From Acanthococcus lagerstroemiae (Eukaryota; Arthropoda; Insecta; Hemiptera; Eriococcidae): a stretch of 64,000 bases of DNA. The stretch lies in the NCBI GenBank assembly GCA_031841125.1, contig CM063109.1, positions 68,082,914-68,146,913 of the forward strand, written 5' to 3'. Position numbers and translations under genes: made by a program. A model generated the notes under the pieces. The model searched no databases. It was not told the DNA's origin and saw nothing but the letters and a program-made list of their open reading frames with translations. Shown in pieces: positions 12,303 through 24,565 of the stretch (the first letter of the stretch is position 1; each line of letters opens with the position of its first letter).

Positions 12303-12720
12303 CAGTCAAACCACTGTAAGTGGAATCTCTGGGGACCAAAACCTTTCTTCCACTTATCCGGTTTTTCACTTACATAAGTTCCACTTGGAGAGGCGAGAAA
12401 AAAAAAATCACTAATCCAGATTTATTCGAAAGTTTTTTATACAAAAAATGTATTCTATATACAAATAAATTCAACTGCGGGCCAATATTTTTCTTTCAGT
12501 TACAGAGGTTAGACGTAGCCTACATTCCACTAGTAGAGGCAAATCAATGTAAAATGGATTCTACTTCCTTCAAAAAATATTCCACTTGTACAGGTTTTTT
12601 CTTCTACATACAGAGGTAAATTTACATGCAGTTAGATAGACCAAGTCATGGGGACAGCACTTTTGTGCCACTAATCCAGATTTTCCACTTATACGGGTGC
12701 CACTTACGAAGTTTCGACTG
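12303..12720. mobile_element. pogo/Tigger-like MITE with TA duplication
   Basis: The ends are CAGTCAAACCACTGTAAGTG on the left and, reversed, CAGTCGAAACTTCGTAAGTG on the right, with TA directly outside at 12301-12302 and 12721-12722. Internal TTATCCGG- and CCACTTAT-like motifs repeat. The length is 418 bp. No transposase is present. TA target sites and CAG termini are typical of pogo-like elements. Confidence 0.7.
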
Positions 12721-13702
12721 TACTTAACGAATTTGTGTTGTTTTGATTGCTGAAATTGGATCATCTGAGTAATGGGCCCGATATTATTTATTCTTTTTTT
12801 GAATAGTTTTTGTAATTTTCCAATTCACTTATTGTAAAAAGTTTTCTGCTAATAATTTTGTGTAACTTTTGATGTGAGGCACTGAACTGAAGAAAATTTT
12901 CCAACTCGTAAACTGAAGTAGATAGGACAGTGAGACTAAGGAGTAATTTTGAAAGGTATGGAAGAGGAATACCTTGAGAACATTTCTGGGCTCAAAGTAC
13001 AATTTCTATGGAAAAGTGAAAAAATATGAAGATTTTGGTACTTAATTTTTACCAAAATAGAATACATGAACAACCTGTTGTTGATCCGATAATGATGTCG
13101 TCTATCATTACCAAAAAGTTCCACCAATCTATCTATTCGCAATTTTAAGGGGAAAAGAGCCAATAGAAAATGTTATATGTATAACTTTTTCAAACGTCTC
13201 CACATCAGTGCCCCTTCAAAAACAAAAGCAAGCAAACATATCAGCACATTGTCAAGATACGTTGTTACCCGATTAGAAGGATCATGCACTTCGAGACACC
13301 CTGAATGTAAAAGAGTGCAGCAACATAAATAAAAGACATTGTTATGGGGGAGGGAGGAATAGATTGCTATGTTCTACTAGATTTCTCCTAACCTTGTCTT
13401 GACCAGCAAAATAATAGAGAAAAAAAGGTATCGAATCGAGAGTTCAAACTTTAGCCTACCCTAAATTTTGTCTTCGCAAGCAAGAGAAACACTTTAGGTC
13501 AAAATTTTGCCCTAATTTTGACTTGATAAGTTAAAAATGAAAAAACTGAAAGAGTCCCCCCAAGGTTAGGCTGTTTCTTCATCAGATGTTAAATTTTATT
13601 TTTTCCTTAGCTCAAGATTGGATGTGTTCTCCTCCTTATACACCCCTGGAAAAGTGTGTTCAAGAAGTCGATGAATAATTGTTATTAATCAGTAGCCGCG
13701 CA

Positions 13703-13942
13703 CAGTGGCGTAGCCAGAAGGGGGGTGGGGTAATCTCCCCCTTGAGATGAGAATTTTTTATATGCTGGCAGTATCGCAGTAAATGCGCGAAATGAAATTT
13801 AAATTCAGATGCATAATTGAAGTTGAAAAACACAACATACTGATGCTTCAATGTAAAAACTTACAGTTCATATTAGGTGTACCCCCAAGAATTTTGCTGA
13901 TCCCCCCCTGCCCCGTTGGAAAAATCCTGGCTACGTATACAG
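13703..13942. mobile_element. hAT-like MITE, CAGTGGCGTAGCCAG end
   Basis: The left terminus is CAGTGGCGTAGCCAG, followed by a G-rich stretch. The right side carries CCTGGCTACG then TATACAG, a decayed inverse of the left end. C-rich CCCCCCCTGCCCC precedes the right end. The target duplication is not readable. Confidence 0.5.
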
Positions 13943-14174
13943 AATGTCATATTTTTGCTGAGAAATAGCTGTTTTCGAATTACATTTTTTAAACATCATC
14001 TCATTGCGTAGAATTTGGTAATTAATGTTAATATTGATACTGGTAATTTCTGATACATACCTGAATCACATTTTTGAGTATTTTGGTTGTAGACAATCGT
14101 GATTATCAAAAAACATTTATTATAGTTGCTTATGTTGATGATTAATGAGTATTTCAGCAGTAAGTAATATATAT

Positions 14175-14377
14175 CAGTGGTGCCGATCTATACTTTTCTC
14201 GGGGGGGGGGGGGCAAGAAATTTCTTATTATTTTTTATTTTGAACTGATGAGCAAAAAAACAAGTTTTTATCTCTGAAATCTCCTAAGAGACCTCTTTAA
14301 TTCTTCTTTCCTGAATCTAATATGAAAAAATCGTCAGAGGGCAGTTATCCCCTTTACTCCGAAGATCGCCTCTATTG
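14175..14377. mobile_element. hAT-like MITE, CAGTGGTGCCGATCTATA end
   Basis: The left end is CAGTGGTGCCGATCT and the right end, reversed, is CAATAGAGGCGATCT (11 of 15 match). A 13-base G run sits at 14201-14213. The body aligns by eye with 9387-9700, which carries the nested insertion. Confidence 0.5.
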
Positions 14378-14492
14378 GTAAACATGAACATTACTTCGGA
14401 AATGAGCAAATGCTGCCTACAGCATTGATGTCTGAATTGACTGAACCTGAAACAACTCATTGACCATGTTGTCGGTTTCATGACCAACTGTA

Positions 14493-14555
14493 CTAAGCGT
14501 CATTGCGAGTCGCTGAAAAACTATACGCAGCGGCTTTGTGTACAATGTCGCTTAG
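14493..14555 (+). ncRNA. Small hairpin, pre-miRNA-like shape (speculative)
   Basis: CTAAGCGTCATTG at the left pairs with CAATGTCGCTTAG at the right, with a single T-T mismatch. Below the loop CGCTG pairs with CAGCG. The fold is about 63 nt. It lies immediately left of a MITE and could be repeat-derived. Expression is unknown. Confidence 0.2.
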
Positions 14556-14578
14556 CATAGTCGTTCAACGATTTGAAA

Positions 14579-14787
14579 CAGTGTTACCAGATTGGGCGAA
14601 TTTTCGCCAGTTGGGCTATTTAAAGTGCCATCTGACGACAAGAAAAGTGTGTTGCTTGTCGCCTAATTTTGGCCACCCCTGTATAATTTTGTTGGGCGTT
14701 TGCAAATTTCGGCGATTTTTACAGTGCTTGCGGCAACACTGAGAAGTCGAACCGGCGACTCCATGACAAAAAAGTCTGGCAACACTG
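14579..14787. mobile_element. hAT-like MITE with 8-bp duplication
   Basis: The ends are CAGTGTTACCAGATT and, reversed, CAGTGTTGCCAGACTT. The flanking octamers ATTTGAAA (14571-14578) and ATTTAAAA (14788-14795) match at 7 of 8 positions. The length is 209 bp; it is non-coding. Confidence 0.7.
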
Positions 14788-14795
14788 ATTTAAAA

Positions 14796-16265
14796 TGGCG
14801 TTTAGTACAGTCTATTATACAATCGACCACGGTACACTTTGCTCTTTCTCATCAATGCTACCGCATTAAAACTGCGTAAGTGGTCAACATCAACCCAGAA
14901 TTTGAAGTAACATTTACTCGTCGCCATAGGTTTTGTTTCATCGAAGATGGGTCTATGACTGTAGGTGGACTTTTTGGCAATGCCTTCGCTGAACTTCTAA
15001 CGGCACTAATTTGCAATATTAATAAGAGCGTAATATATTATGTATATTGATAATTGCACAATAGGAATTATGGGACTGGTTTCGGATGCTCGTACAAAAT
15101 GAGGGCTTCAAGAATGAAATATCTGGTGCGCGTTTCCCTTTAATTCAGAATTAATCTGCCAGCCTTTATGTACAAAGCACTTCAGCAGTCGAACTAACGG
15201 GATGAAATGTGTATGCGGTCGTTCAGTGGGCAGTCTGCAGTCTTTCAGTTCAATATACCTACCTTATTCGTTAAACAATTTTCCGTTGAAAACGTCTAAA
15301 TCAGACCAGACACAATACGCCGGCTGCTCACAGAATGTATCTGCAGTGCTGATATTGTAAAATGAGACAGGATTCGTTTCAGCACGTTAATAAAATCGCA
15401 GTTTGCAGAGTAGTTCCTGCAATATGTAGGCACCCCGATCTCAGTTTTCTGTTCATCCGCCAAATTTATTACTTTTACATGATTCGTGATTCTTAATTTA
15501 CTCCTATTCCTATATCGTTTTCCAAATTTATTATTTTTGGCGGAAGATGTTTCCGGTTCATTCAGTATAGTTTCCTTACTGAAAAACGATGATGATTTTT
15601 CAAGTACTGTACAAATACCGAAATATCGACAGCTTCCTGTTTTGGTGCACAAGCTAAACTTTCCGCACAAGTCCTGGAATGTATCTGTTCAGTTCATCTG
15701 GAGTATTTTCTCGTGAAGGTGTTCAGAAATAGAAACCAAAAATCGCAAACTTTCTTTCTCAACCGGATTGCCTTAGAGCTGATGGTATTCATACAAATTT
15801 GATGTTAATACTAGTTAGTGACGTCGGAAGGTTTTCTTTTTTAGCGGAAACAAATAATCGTAATTGACAAAAATTATCGATAATTTTTGAAATGCGGGAC
15901 GTACAATGTAAAGAAGTACCCCCTTCCCCTCTCCTGTCATATGGTACTAAACGAAATTATTTTCGGCATAATAAGACAAAATTAATCTTTGAAAATAATG
16001 TCTAGCTATGGCTTTGATAATCCTGGACCAACCTAACACTTTAGCTTAGTAAAATTATAGATCTAAAGTGGGACAAAATGAAAAGAAAATTGGCATCAAA
16101 GATATTTTTACAGGGGGGAGGACGAGAGAAAATATAATTTGCTCTTTGATTATGGTGCTAATAATATATGGATTTAAAAAGATGAATTGCGCAGAATTTC
16201 ATTGAAAAATATTAATATGTGTTATCTAAAGAGCTGGACGAGTAAGAAACTGTTTCGAAGTTTTC
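14796..16265. other. Unassigned stretch
   Basis: Mostly unique AT-rich DNA. A 124-codon minus-strand frame (15296-15670) has no recognisable motif, and a plus-strand frame overlaps it, so neither is called. Confidence 0.3.
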
Positions 16266-16269
16266 TTGG

Positions 16270-17195
16270 TACGGTTAAATTTTAAAGACTGCTCCCGGCT
16301 TCATTTAAGACTCTTGAAAGCTGCAGATAAGATTTAGGTTTTTTAAGATTTTTTTTTCAAGTGTTTGACTCATTAACAGTTAACACTCGTCCGGACTAGG
16401 TTAAGGACCTAATTAAAACCTTTTAAGACATTCAGAATTTTGTTTTGAGAATTCTTGAGGGTTTCAAGACATTTTTTAGACTCACCAAGAAGTACTTTTA
16501 TGAATTTTTCGACTGTTACCTATTAGAGACGCATTTAGACTGATTTCAGACTCTTAAGGACTCATCCAGATGGGTTTAAGATTTTCTGAGACTCTTTTAG
16601 TCTGTTCCAATCTTGTTTAAGACTTTTCAAGACTCTTAAGACTCTTTCACACATGTTTTACATTACCTACCTTTAATGCCATTCTGGTCTCTTCGTAAGT
16701 CTATTTACGAGTCTTACAAATTCATTTATAATTCTATGAGACCTTTCAAATAAGTTTAAGAATCCGTTAAGTTCTTCTAGACTTTTAACAAGATTTTCAA
16801 GATTGTAGGACTTCTTTAACATGCTTCTGACTTTTTTTAAAGACTCGTAGAGACTTCTCTAGGTCTTTTTCAGGCATGTTTATATGACTGTCTTTATAAG
16901 ATTCTTCTGAACTTGCTTAAAACTTACCAAGTTTTATTGAGACTTCGTAAGACATACTTGATTGCGATTCTTGAGGGTCTCTAAGAATTGTTTGTGATTC
17001 TTCTAGACTCATTCAGCCGTATTAAATATTCTTTAGGTAGTAATTTTAATACAAGTCTCAAGGAGTATTACTCAAGTATCCGTAAAATCTAGAATGATTT
17101 TAAACTAGTCCGAAAGTCTGAAAGAGTCTTTATTAAATTTGTCTTAGCGTGTCTGAAAGAAGTCTTAAAGAACTTTTATGAGTCTCAAAGTTCGA
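16270..17195. repeat. Degenerate GTCTTGAA array with an internal strand switch
   Basis: From about 16270 to 17040 the words read AAGACTC, TTCAAGACT and TTAAGACT, the reverse of the other arrays. From about 17045 to 17190 they read AAGTCTCAAG, AAGTCTGAAAGAGTCT and GTCTTAAAG in plus orientation. The two halves meet head to head. Confidence 0.65.
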
Positions 17196-17335
17196 AATTA
17201 CAAATCAATACATCAATACTGTACCAATTTCGTGAGGGAAGTGAGCCGAAAAATATATAGCCTCTCACTTCTGAAAAGCTGTTTGCACTTATGATAGTTT
17301 ATAGTTAGTTGCGTAACTATGGAGCTCAGCCAGAT

Positions 17336-17625
17336 GCCCAAAATCCCGCCAGTTACTCAGGTAACTAAAGGGGAACCAAGGGTAACTGACGGGTTTCTAG
17401 GTAATCTGAGGGTAACCGAGGGTTGCAAATGGGTACCTTATCTGCGGGTAACTAGAGGGTAACTGATTACGTATCGGGATGCGCAAAATCCCGCCAGTTA
17501 CCCGGGTAAGTAAAGGGGGACCAAGGGTAACTAATGGGTTTCTGGGTAATCTAAGGGTAACCGAGGGTTGCAAATGGGTAACTTTTCCTCTGGTAACTAG
17601 AGGGTAACTGATTGCGCTTCGGGAG
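17336..17625. repeat. Two tandem 145-bp units rich in GGTAAC
   Basis: Units at 17336-17480 and 17481-17625 align along their whole length, both starting with CAAAATCCCGCCAGTTAC and ending near CGGGA. Within each unit GGGTAAC or GGTAACT recurs six or seven times. Flanks carry TTGCGTAACTATGG on the left and AACTACGCCACTG on the right, resembling CAGTGGCGTAG-type transposon ends. Confidence 0.8.
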
Positions 17626-17639
17626 AGCACTGCAGCCCC

Positions 17640-18330
17640 TCCTAACTACGCCACTGATTATATAAGTATAGGTACGATATGCGATTGAATTCTGATTATC
17701 AATTTCTAGCCGAGTATTCGTGCCATGTGCTTATATTTTCCAACACTTTAAAGAGCAGAACATTTAAAAGTTAACTATGTTTTAAATTTATACGAATATC
17801 TAATTTTTTCAACCGAAGAACAGACGATCGTAAAAATACAGTAATATTTTTACATCAATGGAGGCAGAAACAATACGTGTGGACTCAAGTCGTAAATATT
17901 AGATGAAAACTAAAAATACAAATATTTAAACCCTACACATTGAAAAAATAAAACTGTATAATTTCTAAGATTGAAGTTTGGCGCTGGTTTCGGACCAGGT
18001 CATGAAATTTTGAAGGAAACTTTTTTTACCTTAAAAAGCATATTTTCTGCTAGATTTCAGATTCATCCGACACTGAGGCAGGAAAGATTAGACACTAATT
18101 TCTTAAAATATTTCTGTCTTCTGTTGGACGAAAAACTAGACAAATATTTTTCTCCTGTAAAAGTCAAAAATTAAATAGAACTGATTTTTAAAGATATTTT
18201 TCTTGTGATTTCCACTTTATTTAAAATGTATTCGACACGCGTGATGAACCTTCAATTTTGGATTCATTCAATCCCTATGAGACCAAAAATCTGAGATTCT
18301 TATAATTATTTTTTTCTAGGTTCTTCACTT
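17640..18330. other. Unassigned stretch
   Basis: AT-rich. The 67-codon frame at 17971-18174 has no motif and is not called. Confidence 0.3.
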
Positions 18331-18332
18331 TA

Positions 18333-18737
18333 CAGTAGACTCCCGATTATCCGTCCTAATTGGGGCTGAAGGTAGGGCGGATAACCTGAAAACTTGTAAT
18401 TTTGATCCAAAAACATTGAGAAACGGGGAAAATAATTTTTATAATTTTTATTGAATCAAGTCAAGTGGTACGTTATTTTATGGAAGGAAAAGAAGAAAAA
18501 AAGGGAAAAAACTTCAATATCAAAAAGAAAAATCGGTGTTTTTGGCTTTTTTGGTCAATGAAGGAAGAAAAGGATAATGCTGTAAATAAAAAAGCTGAAA
18601 AGAATTCCTAGCTGTTGTTTTTTGAACACCAGTATGGTTGTGATTTTAATAAGATTTCGGATTACCTACCCTTAGTTAGGCGAATAAATCGGAAAGGCAG
18701 GCGGATAATCCAGGGGCGGATGATCGAGTGTCTACTG
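18333..18737. mobile_element. pogo/Tigger-like MITE with TA duplication
   Basis: The left end is CAGTAGACTCCCGATTATCC and the right end, reversed, CAGTAGACACTCGATCATCC, each flanked by TA (18331-18332, 18738-18739). GCGGATAA-type motifs lie just inside both ends. The length is 405 bp; it is non-coding. Confidence 0.75.
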
Positions 18738-18739
18738 TA

Positions 18740-19935
18740 TTCAGAACAGAATTCGTGAAAATCGTAAATTTTCGGCGAGATTTCAGATTCATCCGACATA
18801 GGCGGACCAAAAATGAATTGTAATTTTTTAAAGTATTTTTCTCACACTATGAGCACCATTTCTGACCCATTTAGGGGAGAGAAGGATTTTGTCCGGCTAG
18901 ATCCGAGATGTATTCCCCTGTGCTATATGAATTTTACGCGTTTTCAATTTTTCTTTCAGAACATAGTTGTTCAAGTAGATTAAGTAGAATAGTTTGAAAG
19001 TCGAGTATAAATTTTACAAGTTTTCTGAGTGGCCAGACATGGCTTAGTGAGAAGCCAGATGTGGCCACCATTATGGCTACGTTTAGAAGAGCACTAAATT
19101 CCAGTTCCTAATTTGGCCATATCGGTAATGAAATTTTTTCTAACGGATGATAGGAAAGTGCTTTATTGATGAAGAGTTTATGTTAAGTGACCTTTTCCTG
19201 ACAACACTGATGGAAAGCAATGGCTACTAATATCAGACAACTAGTCAGTAATTAGTTTCGCTAGTCCTCATCTAAATATCACAATTTGTCTAAAAATTGT
19301 GCGGCCGTTCTAAGTATCCCGAATTGTGTTATAACTGTTTGGTTGCTTGCAAATTTACTAGTTTTGACTCGGACCACTTTTTTTTTTTAAATTTAAATTA
19401 TTCATTTGAATCATTCCCGATTTAAGATTTGAAAACTATTAACTAAAAGTATTTTTATTTCCATTATTGCTGACACGGATTTTAGCGACGAAGAGGGAAG
19501 ATCAGTGGTTAGATGGTTACCAGCGTCTAGTCATCACGAATTGTTAAGGAATGTCGAGTTGGGCACTTAGTATTATTATTTATTTATCATGAAATTCAAA
19601 TCTTAACACATTTCTCTCATTCGTTAAAAAAAATAGCGTTTGTATCTCTTTCGCTAGGTGAATGCTCAGTGAGCGCCGCAAATTTAAATAAACAAACATT
19701 GATTGATTGATTTAAAAGTGTAGTATGTCAGATTTTTTTCTTTGTTAGTTGTCATAAAAAAACAATAATCATCATGATTACTTTACCTCTGCTGGTCGGA
19801 GAAAAAATAATTTTAAGAGCCGTACCAAAAATTTTTGAAACCTCCACCAACATTATGTTAAATTTCTTTTAAAGGCGAAAAATCATGAAATGACTTTATT
19901 TACCCATCATTTTGATTGCCATGATCATTCTTTCA
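18740..19935. other. Unassigned stretch
   Basis: AT-rich unique sequence. No gene or paired termini recognised. Confidence 0.3.
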
Positions 19936-20201
19936 AATTGAAGACCCTTTTATCAAATTGAGCTAGAAGCAAAACATTTTTTCAAACTGAGCTCAAGGTA
20001 GGAGGTTGTCAACTTCGAACCTCCATATCTGCGAACTATAGCATGGATAAATAGACTTGGGTATACCCTCCTTCAAAAGAATCACCCATAAACATCTCAG
20101 TGTTACCATAGTATACAGCGTGGAATTCTTTTTGTGCTTTCCTATATAGACGATATTGCGTGAAGTACCTTGAACTCAGTTTGATAAAAGGGTCTTCAAT
20201 T
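19936..20201. mobile_element. MITE with AATTGAAGACCC ends
   Basis: AATTGAAGACCCTTTTATCA on the left is repeated inverted at the right end (reversed AATTGAAGACCCTTTTATCA), and both continue AAYTGAG. The arms are about 27 bp. The length is 266 bp. No target duplication was confirmed. Confidence 0.65.
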
Positions 20202-20417
20202 CTTATTACCTAGAGCGATACTAGCGCGCCTTATGTTCGCCTGGTCCGAATTCGTTTCCCTTCCAAACTGCCCTTAGTCCACGACTTCCTCCACTTCTCA
20301 CAGCTTCACAGCCAGAAGACAAACAGCATATGTTCATGTTCGGTCATTATCCACCCAACCTCCCATTCATCTACTCAGTTCAGTGTTACCACTTGTACAT
20401 CACCTCGTGAAAACGTA

Positions 20418-20671
20418 TGTGACCTGCCAGGAAGAAAGGGACCTACGCACAAAAATTTAAATTTCACAGGAGAGCGGATAAACAAAATTGATAACATTTA
20501 CACGTTACGAGACACTCAACTTTGAAGATTTACAGCAGTCTAGGAAGATTTTTTAGAATTTTTTTCGACAACACCACGCGAAAGAGCAGCCAAAAATTAG
20601 TCAAAAACAGTCGTTATCACAAAAATATTTTTTTTTTTGCGCACAGGTAACGTTCTTCCTGGCAGGTTACA
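20418..20671. mobile_element. MITE with TGTRACCTGCCAGGAAGAA ends and TA flanks
   Basis: Left TGTGACCTGCCAGGAAGAA and right, reversed, TGTAACCTGCCAGGAAGAA, with TA directly outside both ends. The two sides stay similar for about 40 bases into GCGCAAAAA. This suits a mariner-type non-autonomous element, 254 bp long. Confidence 0.65.
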
Positions 20672-21227
20672 TATTTTTAATTTCCCTAACTTTTGTATCT
20701 TGGACTAAGGGCACTTGGAAGTCAGCTCTTCAATTACAACAATATTTTAATTTGTAATAAAATTATTCAACCTAAACCATTTGTCCAGTACACATGTCAA
20801 TGCAAATGTCGACTATACAATTGGGTCTAATATTGTATGTACACTAATTTTATAATGTTGATGGCAATGTCGATAGTTGTCGACGTTAAATCGAAAATTT
20901 GTCAACATTTACTGAACTATTGTCAATTAGCTGCATAGTACAATGTTTATAGTAATATCGATCCGTGTACATACTTGTTGACTAAAATTTCAACTGAATT
21001 TAAGTCCATTGAACACCTGTGTTCGTCTATGTCTATGTAAATGCACAGTACACAGTCGACAATAAACACAGCATTGACATTTGCACAGGCTCTGTACATA
21101 AAAATGAGCACTAAAAATGTCCTGGATTTCAATACTGACCTTTTAGTCGATATTCCCATACACACGTGTTTCATGAGCTCGTGCTGTACCTGTCACACTT
21201 GGCAGTAATCACTTACTTACCAACTTT

Positions 21228-21492
21228 CAGGGCTGGATTTCCCAATTGGTAGACGAGGCAATTGACTAGAGTGGCAAAACTTTGGGACGGCAAAATTTGA
21301 AGACAAAAAAGAAAAAAGTCGCCACCGAATATTTTTTCCTTAATAGGAAGGGATGCACCTGTTCCAAGGGCAAAACCTTTTCTGACCTTTTTTTTATAGT
21401 GAGATGAAAAAACCTTCAAATTTGTAGCGCCTTCTTCTCTCGCCCTCATCAGTGCTAAAACCAGGAGCGGTATAATGCTAAATCCGGCCCTG
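21228..21492. mobile_element. hAT-like MITE, CAGGGCYGGATTT ends
   Basis: The left end CAGGGCTGGATTT and the reversed right end CAGGGCCGGATTT differ by one base. The outside octamers CCAACTTT and CCGGCCTT agree at 5 of 8, only weak support for a duplication. The length is 265 bp. Confidence 0.55.
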
Positions 21493-21499
21493 CCGGCCT

Positions 21500-24130
21500 T
21501 GTAGTTTAATATACTATTTTATAGCGCATATTATGCAGATTCTTACTATCATGTCTCCTTGCTCGACTAAATCAATTTCCTATTGAAAATCATAAAATTC
21601 ACAATCAGAATGCTATTTACAATCCAACTACATTCTTATTAAATCAAGTGACAAAAATAAGTTTTTCGAACTATCCCTCTTGCCTGATTTCCTTGTGAAA
21701 TTGTCAGATTTGCTCAGAATATTTTACTATTATGAATTATGTAACTGAAATAGAGTAACCATTTACATATTTTTCATCGTTTATTCCGTTTTGTTTTTAC
21801 ATCGTATTAATTTTCAGGTCATAGTTATGCCCTTTGGTTATGCCTGTGGCCACGTACACATTCGCCATGTTTTTACGGATTTTTTGAACAAACGTTTAGA
21901 GATACAGAAAATCACCCGTTATAAAGATCTAAAAGACTGAATATGGAGACATCTTTCACTTTTTCTTCTGTGTTACAGTTTATTTGTGATCTTCCGTAAA
22001 ACACGATCATTCTCTCAAACCCCAATTTTATTTGTTACGCTGCAACAAAAGAATATAACTTTTTTCGAATCAGCTAGAAAGTGGTTGAACTAAACAACTG
22101 GCACACGTGTAGGCCTATGACAAATATGTGACATTCGTGAACAAACAAAATTACAGCATCCTATTTTCCGATTATTGTTCTTTATCGAATACTCTCCGTA
22201 TTTTAAAGCCCCTATTATTTTTAACGATGAATTGTGTTCTCGAAATAAAGGTAGGCGCATTTTCCGCCCGAAATTTTCTTTCGAAATAGTATGAGTATAA
22301 TACAAGATATGGCTGAATGGCTCAACAGCGAAAATTGAACTTTCAGTTTTGCTGTGCGAAGTCTCGTTGTACATAATTCACTGACGTACTGGTATGGGGT
22401 AGAATGGGTGTAGATAATTCGAGGAACATTCGACTCGAGATATAGTTTCGGGTTTTCAAATGCCAGATTAAATTGGTCTGAAATTTATTCGACGTTTCAC
22501 CTTCGCCATTCTACTTAATTAGATTGCGGCACGAGGATACTCCGATTTCCAATAAATCATCTCTTCCACTAAAGGCTTTGAAATTTCGTTGGTATACGAA
22601 ACGAAATTATATTCAAGTTGCGTCTGTACTTCTATGTGGATGATAATGCAGAGTGCAGACGGAGGAGAAATAACAATTCCAACTCTTGTTAATTTGCCCA
22701 CGATCAAGTACCCTAGGGATAATTAATATACAACTACGCGTTTGCGAAACGTGTTGAAAAGTGGTTTTATGATTTTTGGCGAGTAACGAAATACGTTAAC
22801 CTTTGAAAATGTTAAAAGACTGTTGAAGATAGTGAGGTTGTGTCATGGTGGTATTTGAAACAATCAATATTACCCCAGCATTTATTACACCATTCACGAG
22901 AACAGCTGGTATTTGAAGCAGTGATTCGTAAATTTGGAGGGATGACTTTGGTTCGAAGAAGGACGCAGAAGTGGAAATCTACATAGACCTTGATAATTAT
23001 TTAAAATGTAGCTTGGTGAAATTTCAATAAAAGTTACAGGAAGTGCGGGTATAGTGAATAGAATGAAAAGTGCCGAAGGTTTTATGTACTCGTATGGAGG
23101 TGAGTGCTCTATCTCGTGAATGAGAAATCGAAATGTAAGGCCCGTAATCAGGGGGAGAGTTAATAGAAGTATTTCCCCTCTAGACAATTTCCTTTTTTTT
23201 TGGCAAACGAAGTGTAGCCTTCTCTCTCCAAACCACAGAAGTTCCTAGGTGCCAAGAAACTATCCTGACTCGTCTGCGAGTAAGCATACCAAGCTCACCC
23301 ACGGTTATCTTTTCTCTAACCTTCAATTTCCTAACTATTATTTCTGCCACCAAGAAGATCCAATAATAAATTACAGTTCTTCTTATCCTTATTTTTTGTT
23401 CCGTCACTCAACATTTCAGAACTCGCCTGAATCTTCGTAAATCCCTCCCTGACCTCTTAAATTAGTATCCATCCAGTTCTCTCTTCTCCCTCCGATTCCT
23501 AGCTCTTGGATATATCCTGTTCCTTATATGACCATTTCACACAGTCCAGAGAGTAGCTAGGTAAATAAAAAAAGGAGATAGCGTAAGGGTTGGTCGTATT
23601 TTTTTCTTTCGTTTTTGTTTGATCCGAGCTATGTGCGACGGTAGCAAGAGTTATAATTAAATTAGGAGGCTATAGTTTTGATGTGTTTTTCACAGAGATG
23701 AAACGATAGTTACATTTATGAAGGAGCCTAATTGAACCGTTGGTGGAGAGTAGGCGCCAAAATGTGTGTTCAAGGGGGAAATAGCGTCTGTAATTAGCCT
23801 GCTCAGCTAAAATTGTTATACAATGAACTTCACAACCCTAAAGGTGCCGCCGTGTTCGATGTTTTACAAAGATCATTTACTTTGAGACACTCAGTGGAAT
23901 GTCTTTAAGTCAGTAACCCTCCTTCAGTTGATTAAGTACCGTTAATCTTAGTACATGTAGATATTGTTTGCTTACCCTTACTTCTGAAGCGGTTTGAGAT
24001 ATGGGTCAATATGTGAAATTATTTACTACTTTTCTACATCTTTTTTTCATCATCATCCTGATTGAAAATTTAGAAGTAATGGTTGAACGTTCCAGTAGAA
24101 TCTGTTGAGCAAGATATTTACAAAATCTAT
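21500..24130. other. Unassigned stretch
   Basis: No gene call is supportable. Several frames of 60-97 codons overlap on both strands at 22.1-23.4 kb without motifs. Confidence 0.3.
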
Positions 24131-24139
24131 AGGGGAAAG

Positions 24140-24565
24140 TACTAACTGTTGGTCTACTTTTTTTGACCAGTTCGTGTACGTCCTCGAATTAATTTTTGGA
24201 AATGAAACCCATGTAGTACATTAATACTATTCTACTCTCAGCTAATGCACTCGAAAAATTTTAATATGCAGTGAACTGTTGACTACAGCTACTTTACGAA
24301 GACACCTAATGACCAACATTTGGTACCGCTGTGCCAATTATTGGTCAGGTAAAATTTCGTCACAGGATTCCTTTCCCTTCATTTCAGTTTGTATACACGT
24401 ATAGAATACAGGGCTGAAACTGGTTTAAACTGAGTAGATTTTCTAAAATGCCAGTTGTTGGCTGACCAACATGTGGCACGTACCAATTTTGATCAACATG
24501 GTATAGTCGAGTAAGTACGAGATGTAATTTGTACCAAATGCTGGTCAGTACCAGTTGTTGGCCGT
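24140..24565. repeat. Cluster of TTGGTC/GACCAACA motifs, possible MITE
   Basis: GACCAACATTTGGTAC near 24311 is inverted as GTACCAAATGCTGGTC near 24531. CAGTTGTTGG and TTGGTC words recur at least seven times. Outer termini could not be paired. Confidence 0.4.

Noticed and set aside
15296..15670. 124-codon minus-strand frame
   Set aside because: No domain or composition support, and a plus-strand frame overlaps it. Could be an exon, but nothing shows it.
20789..21082. Inverted ATGTCAATG/CATTGACAT words around 20.8 and 21.07 kb
   Set aside because: Only short words pair and their order differs between the two sides, so no element is claimed.
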